In this document: positions 12,501 through 24,609 of the stretch, one piece after another
How the letters are laid out: each line of letters starts with the position of its first letter
Numbering within the stretch: position 1 is the first letter of the stretch
DNA from: Mariannaea sp. PMI_226
Taxonomy: Eukaryota; Ascomycota; Sordariomycetes; Hypocreales; Nectriaceae
NCBI GenBank assembly: GCA_024336345.1
Contig: JANFOG010000008.1
Location: 2,046,001 to 2,110,000, forward strand
Reading direction: 5' to 3'
DNA: 64,000 nucleotides
Program-made: the position numbers and the translations under genes
The notes under the pieces: generated by a model
Seen by the model: the letters and a program-made list of their open reading frames with translations, nothing else
The model's database searches: none
Told to the model about the DNA's origin: nothing

Positions 12501-14220
12501 ATGCTCCCTGCGCTTTGATAAAGTGTACGCCAGGGACTCTAGCTCGCCTGGTGATTTTTCAAGGTACTCTAGGTGTCCATCTGCAGCCGCCTTGAGTGAC
12601 TTCGCATTATTCGATGAAAACAACAACAGTCGTTTTGTCGTTTCTGCCGGTAAATCACTAGTTCGTACCTCCGTAGCCGAAGGAAGTCCAAAGGACCTAG
12701 AAGAGTCCAAAATGAACTGTAGAATGTTTGGGTCAGTATACGTTGATTATAGAACTGAGGTCTAAACTTGCATGTGCATTTGAACCTCCGACGCCAAAGG
12801 AATTCACGCTTAATCGTTCACAGCGGTCCTCAGGCCATGGCAGGCTTTCTGTCGGGACCTTCAACTTCGAATTTTCCCAAGGAACTGCAATGGTCAATAC
12901 ACTTCATGATAAACGCACAACTACTCAGCCAAACTCACTTGCAGGGTTGGGAGTAACGAATTTGATGTTAGGGAGGATTGTTTGACTCTCAAGGGATACC
13001 ACGGCCTTGAGAACAGCGGTAAGCGCGGAGGCAGCCTCTGAATGGCCAAGGTTTGGCTTGAGCGATCCAATATAAACACCGTGTTCGCCAAAGCACTTGG
13101 CGATGGCAGATACCTCTTTTGGATCTCCCATGGGAGTGCCGGAACCATGACACTCAACCATAGCCGTCATGCCGAGGTCAAGTCCTGCGTTTCTATACGT
13201 CTGTCGTATAAGTGCCTCCTGCGCCATCGAGTTCGGGACTGTCAGTCCACCATGTGATCTGCCGTCCGCATTGCTGGCTGAGGCACGGATGATCGCTCGA
13301 ATGGGATTCCCATCCGCAATGGCTTGGTCAAGACGCTTGACGTAAAGACAGGAGACGGCTTCAGCTCTCGCATATCCATTTGCGGATGCGTCAAACGTCT
13401 TGCAGGAGCCGTCAGGTGATAGAGTCCCAGTCTCTGACATGGTAATTCCCAAACCTGGGCCTAATATGAGATTGGCCGCAGCTACAAGTGCGGAGGATAT
13501 CTCGCCAAGACGAATAGCCTGTAACGCCTGGTGGAGAGCTACACCTGATGAAGAACAGGCAGTTTTTAGAGTCATGCTGCTCGATGGTTAGTCGAACATT
13601 GTGGTTTCAATGATTAAAATCATTGACACGTACCTGGGACCTCGCAAATCATACTCGTACGAGATTCGGTTTCCGAGCATGAAGTCTAGCTTTCCCGTAA
13701 TCTCGTACGGGGAGCGGTCATTCGAGTCTCTATCCTGCATGTCTCTCCAGTCTTCGGAATAGACAGCTGTATAGGTTCCGATGTCTTTTCCCCTAAACTC
13801 GGTCTCCCCAGCGCTCTCAAACGCCTCACGTACCACCTCGAGGAGAAGTCGTTGGCTAGGGTCGAGGCGGTTAACTTCCGTTGCCGTCATGTTGAACATG
13901 GTGGAGTCGAATTTGGTGAGGTCAACATCTTCGAGGAAGTAACCGTATTTAGATGCGATAGTTCCTCTCTTGCCATGTTCATTGTGATATGCGTCGATGT
14001 TGAACCGGTTTTTGGGGACCTTGGTTCGCGCGTCCTTCTTCCCAACTAAGAATTCATACAAATCTAAGTCATTGCGGATGCCGCCAGGTAACCGCATTCC
14101 CATCCCGCAAATAGCTATTGGGACTGGAGGAGAGTTGTTCTGAGGTTCAAGGCTGGGAAGGACAGCGGGGCCATTTTCTCCAGCTTCAATGCTTGTGGGA
14201 ATGTTTCTGGTGAGTGTCAT
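6522..14220 (-). CDS. Highly reducing type I polyketide synthase (KS-AT-DH-cMeT-ER-KR-ACP)
   Basis: The five exons, 14220-13634, 13576-12939, 12884-12772, 12716-11813 and 11755-6522, give 2491 aa in one frame. The KS has Cys203 in KTACSSS, His339 in ECHGSGT and His374 in NLGHSE. The AT has Ser644 in GHSSG and the AYHSHHM motif. The DH has His950 in the HxxxGxxxxP motif. A C-methyltransferase shows LEIGAGTGG. The ER shows GYEGAG and SASGGVG, the KR shows GGTGGLG plus a YASA motif, and the C-terminal ACP carries Ser2441 in GVDSL. All domains look intact, so a fully reduced, possibly C-methylated chain is expected. There is no thioesterase, reductase or carnitine acyltransferase at the C-terminus, so release needs a partner. 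The third intron needs a GC-AG boundary, and the fourth (57 nt) is in frame and stop-free. The divergent P450 shares its 1.15 kb promoter region. Confidence 0.95.
12717..12771 (-). other. GC-AG intron in the KS/AT linker of the PKS
   Basis: On the minus strand the donor reads GCAAGT and the acceptor CTACAG. Only this boundary joins SNAH to ILDSS in frame, giving the SNAHFILDS sequence expected at the end of a KS domain. The nearest GT three bases downstream would break the frame. GCAAGT is the standard donor of the minor GC-AG intron class. Confidence 0.8.
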
Positions 14221-15374
14221 GATTACGGGCGGTCGTGGATCGGTCACAAGCAGACTCAGTTCTTCAGAGTATCTGATAATTGCAGGTACAATAATGCGGG
14301 AACCACATTCACACGCAACCCAAGAATTATATAACAGCGTTTTTCTAAATACTTGCTTAATGAGTGGAATACTATACTAGAATGTGTTTTGACCTGTTTG
14401 CTTATCGAGTTGTCTCTCAACTTCACTCATGACCGTACCCCAAATAACTCAGACGCTCAAACATGTCTTTGGTTGTGTGGCGGGTCCCAACTCAGCTCTG
14501 CTACTATTTACGTCCACAGCATAATTAGTATGAAACATAGTAACGGTCCTGACGCTCAGGAATGGCGGTGAGTTTAAATGCAACGTCAGTGATGCCAACT
14601 TGTGTCCAGATAAACGGCTTTAAGCTGGATGATACGATATAGAGGCACCAAAATCTGGGAGTAGCAAACCGGCGCGTGCTTCGAAGTGTATCGGCTCCCA
14701 ACCCTCCGGAAGTATTCCTCTTCCTGACTTTGGAGCAACTTATGAGGGCCCAGCCGTGTAGAATGTAATTTTCCATTCGAAAATTTAGGCGAGCCTTGAA
14801 ACCTTACCATTAGGCACCAATTGGATCGTATCTGTCCGTCAGTGGGTTTGTACTTGCTGGGGTGGTTTCACTAGCATATCTGGTTCAACGATGTGAAACC
14901 ATACTTGGAAGCCTACTGCAGTTGGTCAGACCGATTTAAGATGCCGGAAGTGCCACAGAATCATACCGTGCCATCAATCACTTATAAAATCTAGTTCGAA
15001 TATCTCATAGCTACGTACACACCCGGGGACTGCGGCACATTGGGAGGGTGACTCGATCTGCCACCTCAAGTGTGATAAGTGCTACAACCGCCATCTGTTA
15101 TGTCTCGGCCTTATGTGCGCATTCTTTTGGCCGCTTTTGCCAAGTCAGACTTCAAGTCCACCATTGACAGCCCTTGTCAAGACAACTTTCCAGCGCCACC
15201 AGCTCTCACAGGTCGAACTCTCTAACTTACTAGTATCGGGTAGGAGTTCCCCCTCGGCACTCTACGCACAAGTATTGGAAGCAAGATCCTCTCCTTACGA
15301 CTCTTCTTGGGTGCACAATGCTCGGTATCAAACCTTCTCATTCACAAAGAACAAGTAACCTTCCCATTTCAAAG
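14221..15374. promoter_or_regulatory. Divergent promoter region between PKS and P450
   Basis: This 1.15 kb intergenic region separates the PKS start (leftward) from the P450 start (rightward), so it must hold both promoters. I could not single out an operator with confidence. Short open frames here have no recognisable content. Confidence 0.5.
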
Positions 15375-17381
15375 ATGCTGACGTACTTCATACAATTACT
15401 TCATCGCCTTGGCACTGACGTTAGTTCATCTTGTGCTGTTGCAGCACTGACTGGCTTCCTATCCCATGTCCTGTACTTTATGCATGGTTTCAGGGTCATG
15501 GAAGTCAAGAAGATCATCTTATATCACCTTTGTGGGCTTTGGTTCTTATTTGTGTGGATGATTTCGTCGAGTGGTCTTTGGAAAGGTACCATCGCCTACC
15601 TCACTATATCCTGCGCCTACTTTACCAGTTTATTCCTCAGCATCGGCGTTTACCGGTTGTTCTTTCACCCACTACGTCATTTCCCTGGTCCATTTGCTGC
15701 CAAAATTACCAAATTCTATAGTCCCTGGCTTAATCGACATGGGAAGATGCATTGGGAGTACGTCAGGATGCACCAGCGGTACGGGGACTTTGTTCGCATC
15801 GGTATGTGATCATCATAAATAAGTCTCTGAACTTTGAGATCTCGTTAATATTTCATTGATATACAGGACCAAACGAGATATCCATCCTCAATGCAGACGC
15901 CTATGAGAAGGTCCATGGTTACCGAACAAAATGTTCCAAGAAAGATACAGGCGTCTTCGACAGCTTGACGTATAAAGGCGAGCATAGGCTTGTCAGCATC
16001 ACTGACCATACCCAGCATCGCAAGAGGCGCAAGATATGGGACCAATCGCTGAACAAGAAAGGTAATGCTTGCACGCCTCTTTAAACCCTCGCTTTCCTAG
16101 CCTTCATCAGTCATTTAACTAATTTTAACAGCACTTGAGGTCTACGAGCTTGCTACCCGCCGCGTAATGCGCGACTGGCTTTACCTCCTTAACGAACTAA
16201 ATGGGGCATCCATTGATATATCCAAATATGTAAAACTCGTCGCCGTTGACAACATGGGTCACGTGGGTTACTCGGTTGACTTTGGCACCCTCCGTGATGG
16301 CCATGAAAACCGCATGACACACTTGCTTGACATCACATTTAGGAATTTCGCGAAGATAGGGCAAATGGCGTGGCCCCAAGCACTCATTATGGACTTGCCC
16401 AGGTTTGGAATGCAAAAGGAGTTTGAAGATATTGGTGTTCGAATGGTGGATCAGAGAGTCCAGGTGCGTTGTCTATCTTTTAATTCCTTGCAGCCCCTCG
16501 CTGCTGAAACATAATTGTGTGCTCAAATTCTCGTGAACAGAATGATTCCGACGATAAGAATGATATGATGAAGTATTTCCTTGCCGATATAAGATCAAAA
16601 CAGCCTCAAGCTCTAATGAACATGAATGCTGTGTATTCAGATAGCCAGTCTATTATGGCTGGCTCTACGTATGTTGATAATGGAGAAGATAATCCAGATG
16701 AGCAACTTGATTGATTTTTCCTATAGCCACACAACCACTGCCGTACTACATGTGGTTTTCTATTACCTCGCCCGCGATAGCCGTCTTCGTCAACGTATCT
16801 ATGATGAGATTACCCCCCTCTACGGCCGCACGGTTCCAGGAGAGTTCACTGCATCAGATCTCAACGGTGCACTGTTTCTTGATTCGGTCATAACAGAAGC
16901 GATGAGGATAAACGGCCCAACTCCATTGAGCAGCCCTCGATCTGTGCCTTCAGAAGGGATCGAGGTCGATGGGACCCATCTCCCCGGTGGCATCAATGTC
17001 TTTACTCCACTGCATGTATACAACAGGAGTGAAAAGTACTACAAGCAACCAAATGAATTCATCCCAGAACGCTGGACTACAAGGACGGATCTCGTTATCG
17101 AAAAGAGGGTCTACCACCCTTTTGGTTTCGGTATGGTTGTTGTAACTGTATTTTGTTGGCTATTGCATTAGCACTAATCTCATATCATCACAGGCCATTA
17201 CGATTGCGTCGGCAAGAGGCTAGTTAAGAATGTCCTTCACATGGTGATAGCTTACACTTTGTGGACTTACGACTTCGAATTTGCGCCAGGTGAGGATGGA
17301 ACAATGTTCCACCAAAATGACAAATTTCAAGTTGCTCTGAAGCCGGGACGTGTAGAATGCGTATTCATAAAGCGAGGATAG
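15375..17381 (+). CDS. Cytochrome P450 monooxygenase, membrane-anchored
   Basis: The six exons, 15375-15801, 15867-16061, 16132-16463, 16541-16668, 16727-17130 and 17194-17381, give 557 aa. The N-terminus has several hydrophobic helices followed by a proline-rich hinge (HFPGPF). The I-helix AGSTHTTT, the K-helix ExxR (EAMR), FIPERW and the heme loop FGFGHYDCVG with the axial ligand near Cys500 are all present. It fits the benzoate-4-monooxygenase/pisatin-demethylase-like fungal P450s common in secondary metabolism. It probably hydroxylates or further oxidises the polyketide in the ER membrane. It is divergent from the PKS. The heme loop has Asp before the Cys where many relatives have Asn, Ser or Arg. 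An in-frame ATG at 15318 would add 19 residues; I chose 15375 because it directly precedes the hydrophobic start. Confidence 0.92.
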
Positions 17382-17908
17382 AGATATGCAATTTGCCAAC
17401 AGGGAGCAATAACGAGGCGGTCAATTTACCTGCTCGTTACAGTTTATTCATAAGACGTGTCACAGATCACCGTAGAATTAAAAGTAATGTAAACCAATGT
17501 CAGAAAGACTTGACCAAGTGTCACGTTCTAGTTCCCACATTGTAACCACGTCACTGTGAAGAAGGGTGAGGAGGTGACGAGACTGGTCAACTTTGTGACC
17601 TGGCTGCAGGAGGCTGGCCAGCAGCAGGTTTTGTTTGCTACTAGGCTTGTCAGTGGGCATAAGCTAGCTTTGCCATCACCGACTTCAGCCCTCGCATCAG
17701 ACCAAAAAAAATGACAAGTTCAAGGTGGAGCAATTAGCTGCCTGCATGCATGGCGTGGGAAGACTGGCCGCATGATTGGACACCCTGGAGGTTCTCGTTT
17801 CAGCTATTTAAGCACCCAGGCGCCCATGCAACCATAGCTGAAAGCCATCTCACCAACTTACCCTCATACTCAACCACGCCTTGTACCCCGCAGACGATCA
17901 ACGTAAGG
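17382..17908. promoter_or_regulatory. P450 3' region and GST promoter
   Basis: The spacer contains a TATA-like TATTTAAG at about 17804-17811, roughly 100 bp before the GST start codon. No other gene is visible. Confidence 0.5.
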
Positions 17909-18602
17909 ATGGTTCTCAAGTTCTACTTCGCCCCTTACACCACGGCCAATGTGACGATAGCGGTCTTGGCTGAGCTTGAAGACGGCCAGTCCGAGCCTTT
18001 GGCCGAGCGTGTCGAAGTCTCTTTACGAAACGGCGACACACACACGGCGCAGTACCTGGCGGAGGTCAATCCCAATGGCCAGGTTCCCGCCATTGTCCAC
18101 GACGGCGTCCCAATTTGGGAATCAGCCGCAATCACCATGTATCTTGGCGAAATGTTTGGGGTTGATCGCAAGGTCAACGGCACTGAGGCGTCACTTTACC
18201 CGCCCCCTGGCCCCCGCCGCGGTGAGGCCATGAAGTGGATTGTGTGGACAAACCTTCACTTTGGCGCAAATGCAGCCACGCTGCACAGAGCCCAGTCTTC
18301 CGACGGCAATGTAAGTAACCCGAACAGCCCACCGTATTGATGTCAGAGGCCAATAAAGAATGCATTAGGAAGCAGAGGGGAAGCGGGCAAAGGACGCCAT
18401 TTCAACGCGCTTGGATGTGCTGAACAGAGAGCTGGAAGGCAAGGATTATGTCCTCGGGTCGTCGTACTCGCTGGCAGATACACATCTTTGGAGTTTTGTG
18501 TCATACCTGTACAAATACCTGAACGTGGACCTCACTCCAGTGCCAAATGTGAAGGCTTGGGTAGAGCGAGTTGCTGCCCGCCGCCAGCTCAAGGACCTAT
18601 AA
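17909..18602 (+). CDS. Glutathione S-transferase-like protein
   Basis: The two exons, 17909-18310 and 18369-18602, are split by a 58-nt intron with GTAAGT donor and TTAG acceptor, giving 211 aa. The N-terminal half is thioredoxin-like, with the cis-Pro region NGQVPAIV and the ES motif WESAAI that holds the glutathione gamma-glutamyl group. The C-terminal half is helical with the capping motif YSLADTH. Length and order match a standard cytosolic two-domain GST. The catalytic residue cannot be fixed by eye. Its position between the P450 and the dehydrogenase suggests it belongs to the cluster, either conjugating or isomerising a reactive intermediate or protecting the producer. The same-strand order after the P450 with its own TATA-like box suggests independent transcription. 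An alternative is a detoxification gene not tied to the pathway. Confidence 0.9.
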
Positions 18603-19048
18603 GTTCCGTCAGTGAGCTGCCTAACAGAGATACTAATGGCATTTTGTCTTATTCACGGAGAGGTTACCGCTGAAAAAGCATCTTGACTTGATATAGAATC
18701 TTCTATCATCCAAAAGTTACCAATGCAAGCGGGTCATGACATAAAATGTTAAGAATGTGCCAACACTACCAGTACCCCTGAATCCACTAGTCATAAGACC
18801 AGTCGCCTAGATAGCTAGATGAAGCTACCAATAACGTAATCACTGCGGCGAAACTCGACCTCTCTTGAAAGCTCGACGTAGCTGTCACTAACCATAATTC
18901 CAGTGACACCAGCTCCTCCTTCAATAAACCCATCTTACCACATGCTGAAACTCCACAGATGCCCCCATTTGACAAGGCTGATCCACAGGAGCATTGAAGT
19001 AATGGACGAAGTAATCTGTCCCCAAATTCTCCAAATTTGACGAATGCC
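18603..19048. other. Convergent spacer between GST and SDR
   Basis: This 446 bp lies between two 3' ends. Nothing beyond likely untranslated sequence is visible. Confidence 0.5.
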
Positions 19049-20239
19049 TCAGTATAAGAACTTTTGTCCTACGATCTTTTCACTCAGGTGCCACAGGCGC
19101 TCAGCCTCAACGGGACTCGTTGCCCAAGGCAAGATGGTATCAACGCAAGGGTCACCCAGTCTGCATTCCAGAAAATACGCACCATTTTGATCTGTAAACT
19201 TGTAAATTTCGTGTTAAGATAACAATCACAGTGAGCGTCCAAGGGCTCACTCGAATGGTTACTTGGCATACCTCTAATGCTGGGCTCAAAGGACCCAAAA
19301 ACGTACATTGCAGCTCCTTGATCAGTGGAAACCAGGTTGACATCTCTGTTCCAGCCTTGAGGATTGCCAAGTGCTCGATCTCGTATTACTAAAGTTATCA
19401 ACACATTGATAGTTGTTCAAAGTGATTAAATCCATAATACATACTCATTGATTTGACATCTGTATCAAAATTTATGTGCGCAGTGAGGCCCGTGTTTAGA
19501 ATGGAACCAGGATGTACGCTACACGCAACCAGGCCCCGTTTCCCAAGCTTCTCGGCCAAAGAAACGGCAAAGAGCATATTGGCAGTTTTAGACTGGCCGT
19601 ATGCTGCCCATTTGTCGTAGCTTGTACCATTCTAAGCAGCTATTCTTTAGTAATTGCGAGCTTCCGTCTCGAGATACAGCGTAGTAGAACGATACTTACG
19701 TCAAAGTTGATATCACCCCAGCGTATAGGGCTTAATCGATGCCCAGTGCTGGTTACGCTTACCACGCGTGGCGCAGTGGATGCGAGGAGTTTATCCATGA
19801 TAAGGTTAGTAAAAAGGAAGTGGCCTAGGTGGTTGACAGTAAAGTGGCTTTCATAGCCATCAAGTGAGCAAGCATATGGCTTCGCCATAATGCCAGCGCT
19901 TGTAACCAGGACATCTATTTTTGGAACATCGTCCCATGCAAGTACCTCCTCAGCTGCTCTCTTCACATCCGAGAGCGATTCCAGGTCCATCTTCAGTAAG
20001 CGAATTCGAATATCAGGGTTCTTATTAGTGAGCTCATCGGCGGTCTGCTGGAGTTTCAAGACACACCGTCCGGCAAAAATAAGCAGGGCCGGTTTGGCTA
20101 CAGCAAGAGCCTGGACGAAAGCTGCACCGATACTGGAAGGAGAAACGCCAGTTGTAAGTATAGTCTTATCCTTGATACTCGACCCGTAGTGAACGACAAG
20201 GTCGATACTGCTAGGCTTTTGAAGATGTGAGGCTGACAT
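19049..20239 (-). CDS. Short-chain dehydrogenase/reductase (retinol-dehydrogenase/WWOX-like)
   Basis: The four exons on the minus strand are 20239-19700, 19631-19445, 19388-19272 and 19191-19049, giving 328 aa. The Rossmann start reads TTGVSPSSIGAAF, a stretched version of the usual TGxxxGIG. The stretch VLVTSAGIMA replaces NNAG, VNHLGHFLF and VSVTST follow, and the catalytic pair sits in YGQSK (Tyr and Lys). The C-terminal PWATSPVEAERLW is typical of this fungal NAD(P)-dependent group. It is predicted to reduce a ketone or oxidise an alcohol on the cluster product. It lies convergent to the GST. The altered glycine motif could change cofactor preference; the active-site residues are intact, so I call it functional. 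Confidence 0.88.
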
Positions 20240-21479
20240 CTTTGATTGGCAGTTCTAGCTGCGTAAAAGCTTTAACTGCACGTTTTGTATTACTGTTACC
20301 CGCTGGCGACTTTGGTAACTATGGTGTTGCGTATGTAACGAAAGACCTAAGCATTACTTAGCTGCGTAATTTTTTTATCTAAAAAATGGTTTGAGTAAAG
20401 GAGCGCTCATCATCCTGCTCGATGGACACACCGCTCCTTCTCCTATCTCTCTTGGGAGCCGATCGCACGGACACAAGTTTTACTTGATTGTAATGCTTTT
20501 GACTATGGGCACCATGAGCTCATTTACAAGTGGTAGTAGATAATCTAACTCTATCTTGATCTGAAACGTTGATCAACGTTTCCGCTCGCAGAAGTACCAT
20601 GGATGTGTTTTGGGACATTTGAGAACCTTGACGTGGCACTACAATCAGCGAAGACAGATGATATGATTCTAGTTTCGCAATGGTGATATTCTACGCCATT
20701 CGCAGCAATTATCTCTGCTTCTCACCAGTTGATCTCGCACAGGGGAGCTGTGAACATGGTGTTACGAGTCTCAGTTTCGTTTTGAGACATGCTGTGGACC
20801 AAGACACATCGTCCCGAAATGCTTGTCGCAGCAGCTGTCAAGTAGTTGATCCAAGAGACGTACGTATATGTCGCAATTGTCTACACATTGACACCACTAG
20901 ACTAGTTCACACATGAGACTGTCTTTTTTTGGGGTGACTCAAAAGTGCTTGCTCGCAGCAAGCAAAGTCATGTCTTCAAGTGACATCAAGGATGACAGCC
21001 CAGTCTCAATTGGGATTATCAGACGATATAGGAGCGCCAGCCCAGTCTCAATTGGGATTATCAGACGATATAGGAGCGCCAAAGTCCCAATGCTGTAACA
21101 AGCAAGCTTCGTTGGGCTCCCTATAGAATCCTATTTCCGGTACATCATCCACAAAGGAGGTAGGCCAAGTCCTTGGTTGTCTAACATTTGCTCCACAGTC
21201 GTAAGTTCAGCATGGATGCCCAAAATTTGGGGTAGCCATATTTTTTCTCTGTGATAACTAAGATGATGAATTGAAAATGAAAGGGGGTGATAAGAGAGAC
21301 GTGGCTAGAAGTAATATCACAAAGAATATGCAACTTACTACAAAGAGCACTGACAGGAAATGCACAGCGACAGAGGCTACATCTCGGTCGAAGTGCCCTC
21401 TGATCCAATAGCGCCAAGCTTCCCGGTAACGGTAAAGACATACTCCTTGACCAACCTGTCTACATGGTAGCCGCCGGAC
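20240..21479. other. Intergenic stretch with a tandem duplication
   Basis: This region between the SDR and the hydrolase remnant carries a perfect 42-bp duplication at 20996-21079. Otherwise I see short open frames without recognisable domains. Confidence 0.5.
20996..21079. repeat. Perfect 42-bp tandem duplication
   Basis: Two identical adjacent 42-base units, 20996-21037 and 21038-21079, each contain the segment CAATTGGGATTATC. Perfect identity suggests a recent duplication. No gene covers it. Confidence 0.95.
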
Positions 21480-21726
21480 TCTGTTAATAACCCTAGGGGC
21501 TGGTTGGCTTGCCGTGTCAGCCATTAGTGTGCACACGTACGATGCCCAACGACGGCTCCACCACTGTGTCAGTGCACCGGCACAGGATAACAGGATACTG
21601 AGAAAGCGATTTTACTCCCAATGAATGAGGTGTTTGGACCGTGCCAAGAATACCATAGCCATTGAGACAATAGTAGACCAGCCCACATTTACTGAAACTC
21701 GGCATTCTTTTGTTATTCCTTATCAT
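21480..21726 (-). pseudogene. Remnant of an alpha/beta-hydrolase related to the one at 4.7-5.9 kb
   Basis: Read on the minus strand, this segment resembles the first exon of the intact cluster hydrolase: LVYYCLNGYGILGTV here against LVYSCVNGHDILATV there. After a frame change, the DNA for the HGGG region and the stretch GTTGGGCATCGTA is again shared. The likeness reaches into the first intron, where the donor GTAAGCCAAC of the intact gene has become GCAAGCCAAC. The following exons, with the nucleophile Ser and the His, were not found nearby. It is thus a truncated, frameshifted copy and not an active enzyme. It sits beside the acyl-CoA ligase, on the other side of the cluster from the intact copy. 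Confidence 0.8.
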
Positions 21727-21922
21727 TAGTCAAAGTACGTGTTGAGCTTGCAATGAGAGGGAATCACACGAAGAATGCATGCAGAACTTGTGGACTGAGA
21801 CGATAGGACGAAAAGGAATATGCAATACAGTTGAGGCGATAGAGATCTGTCTAGTTGGCAACCTGCCACCCTGTGCATGGGACAGTGCAGGTGCGTCTCG
21901 GCGACAAAGCTGGGACAATATT

Positions 21923-23796
21923 TCATGCCTCCCAAAATTCCCTCAGCTTCTTTCTAAGAACCTTTCCAATGGGGCTTCTTGGTATAGCATCGACGAAAAT
22001 CAAGCCACCCCTTAGCTGCTTATACTGGGCCACCTCAGAGCTGACATAGGTAATCAGATCTACTTCAGAGATTTTGCCTTTCCATCCAGGGGCAAGCACA
22101 ACAAATGCGCAGGGTACTTCAGTGTCATCTTGAGGTCTGCCAATTACAGCTGCATCCAATACGGCTGGGTTCGTGCCTAAAATCATCTCAAGTTCTGTAG
22201 GCGAGATTTGCAAGGCATTGTACTTGATAAGATCCTGCAAGTTTGTGTCAGCGTCTATAGAATAGAATCTTCTTTCAGTTCGCCATCTCGCCTACCTTTT
22301 TTCTCTCAACCATGTAAACCAGACTATTTTCCACTCGGAGGATATCACCAGTTCGGAGCCACCCGTCAGGAGTGAAGGCCATCTTGCTTGCTTCGGAATT
22401 GTTATGATACGCTTTCATAACGGTAGGTCCCTTGATTATTGCCTCTCCTGGCTGCCCGGGTTCGACGTCCACACCATCATCATCCACAAGCCTATATTTC
22501 ATAATCAGAAAATTTAGCTATCTTCGTATATTGGTATATTCTAGTGTCTGGACAAACCGTAATTGAATATTTGGCAGCAGCTGGCTTGAACTGCCTATGG
22601 GGTGGTCAATCTCCGGGCCCGCCAGAGTGACACTCCCGGTTGTCTCTGTGAGGCCCCAACTCAGAGTTATCGAAATGTCAGATAGTTTCTTGCTCGCCGC
22701 CTCGTGTAGATCTCGGCTCAGTGGTCCTGCACCCATGGCAGCATATCGGACATGCTTGAACTGGTCGGTAACTGATGGATGTTTCGCAATCATCGTATAA
22801 ACTCGGGGAACCGTAAAAAGAAGAGGAATCTCAAGCTCTAGCATGTATCGCATAAAATCATCAAAATCGAAAGTAGGCATCCAGTAGACTGTACCACCAG
22901 CCAAGAACTCGTAAACAAAATATAATAGGATGGAGGATAGATGACCGGTTGATAGATGAGCTAGATTCTTCGAAGCAAAGCCTCTGCTTTCCTTCATCCA
23001 CTTAACATAAACTTGGCGCTGTACGGTGGTAGCAAGGAAGCTCTGCGAAACGAGATTCTTGTGCGAGATTACGACACCTATCTTGGATGTTAACTTGATT
23101 CTAAATGCATGCCTTCAAAATAGCATACCCTTTGGAAGCCCTGTAGTCCCAGATGAATACAAGACACATATCTTACTGTTCTCCAATTCAGCTGGGTCGG
23201 TTATCTTTCTCCAAGAGAGACTATGGCTAAAGTCGCATCGCACCGAGCCATCCACACTTTCCAGCTCGACTCGTGGGTATGACCGCAGCCTAAGAACGTT
23301 TTTATCGGCGAGCCCTGCCATTCTAGCGGCGGATACGGCGAGGGACTGAAGGTCATCGCTGCAAACAAGCACTTCTGCTTGGACATCTTTAATTTGCTTC
23401 GAAATATCCGCAGCAGTGTTCAACGGCAAGGCAGCGCTGTATACTCCCTCGGCAGCAAGTACACCGTAGAACAAACAGGGTAGAGCTGACTGGCCTGTGC
23501 ACAGCGTGATTACAAAGTCTGTATTTGGACTGGACTGGCCGATACCATAATTGTGGCGCAAGAAGTAGGCAATTTGTTCTGTGAGGGATCTAGCCTGAGC
23601 TTTTGTTATGCCATAGCAAGGATCTTTGGCTTCAGAGTGAAGTACAGTCTCGTCGTTTGAGAGACTGTGTTCTGAGTCTGAATGGTGTTAGTCGAACTGA
23701 ATGTACGAATCCCAGCAGATGCGCCTACTCACCGAAGAGAAAGGTCAAGAGGTCTACACTGGGAAGAACAACTTGATCGCCTGATCGATAGATCAT
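21923..23796 (-). CDS. Acyl-CoA ligase (AMP-binding, 4-coumarate-CoA-ligase-like)
   Basis: The five exons, 23796-23733, 23677-23129, 23077-22558, 22491-22296 and 22234-21923, give 546 aa. The P-loop-like motif YSSGTTGLPKG (about residues 195-205) is cut by an intron at its last Gly. GLTETTG, TGD in the hinge region and the C-terminal SPIGKVLRK with its catalytic Lys are present, so adenylation and thioesterification should work. The N-terminus starts with a short MIYRSGDQVVLPS segment typical of the family. No C-terminal peroxisomal SKL-type signal is seen; the protein ends in WEA. In the cluster it would activate a free carboxylic acid, for example the hydrolase-released polyketide, as AMP or CoA ester for transfer. 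Its 3' end is about 200 bp from the hydrolase remnant. The substrate is inferred from context only. Confidence 0.92.
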
Positions 23797-24609
23797 GATA
23801 TATCGTCTAAGATTAATAGAGAACAGTCGTTGCTGATGGACAACCTGCTATGCTATCTCTAATCATTGAGTTCATGTGGCGACGAAGGGCTGGATCTCGC
23901 ATGAGGCCGTACTGCTAATATGTATAGGCGGGAGATAGAAGCTGAAAAAGACTCGTTAGGCCAAAAACGAGCTTAGCGGCGTGTTGTGAGACATGGATGC
24001 AAAGGATCTCTTTTTGACGACGGATGACTCTTATGATACTCCATAACGGCCCACGCGCGATATGGGGGCATGAAGTTACCTCGTTGTCTCAGGTTTAGAC
24101 AGATTGCCCGCAACCTTTGTCACCTTCAAGATACAGAGGGTCAAAATTATAACTGTAGTCCCACTATCTGGAGTGCATCACGTCAGCCTAGGCTTGTACC
24201 AACGCTGTCGGTCATGTGAAAGAATTGTGTTCCCTGCATACGATTCACAACTTGGCAGCGAATGCTCAAGCATGGTGCTCAATACAGGGTAGGCGTACAA
24301 TCATACATGTAAGGGTATGGCAGCTTCCGTTGGCCTAGAGCTACCTCAATCACTTGATCATCGGATCCGAAGGTGTCAGGCATTCTTCTAGTTATCAATA
24401 TTGGCGTCACTTAATGGTTGTGGGCAGACATTCAAGAATCGTGACCGCATTTGTAAACCCCAATGGCAACAATTTTGTCGGGATAAAGGACAAGAACCCT
24501 CCCCGAGTAAGGAAACGTGACCACCTCCAACTTCCAGTGCTCTCACAACAAGCATGTTACTGCCACCCACCAGTGTCGGTAGTGCTCTAAGAAATGAAAT
24601 GTATGAGCC
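23797..24609. other. Spacer between MFS 3' end and ligase promoter
   Basis: This 0.8 kb holds the ligase promoter on the minus strand. No supported gene or repeat is visible. Confidence 0.5.
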
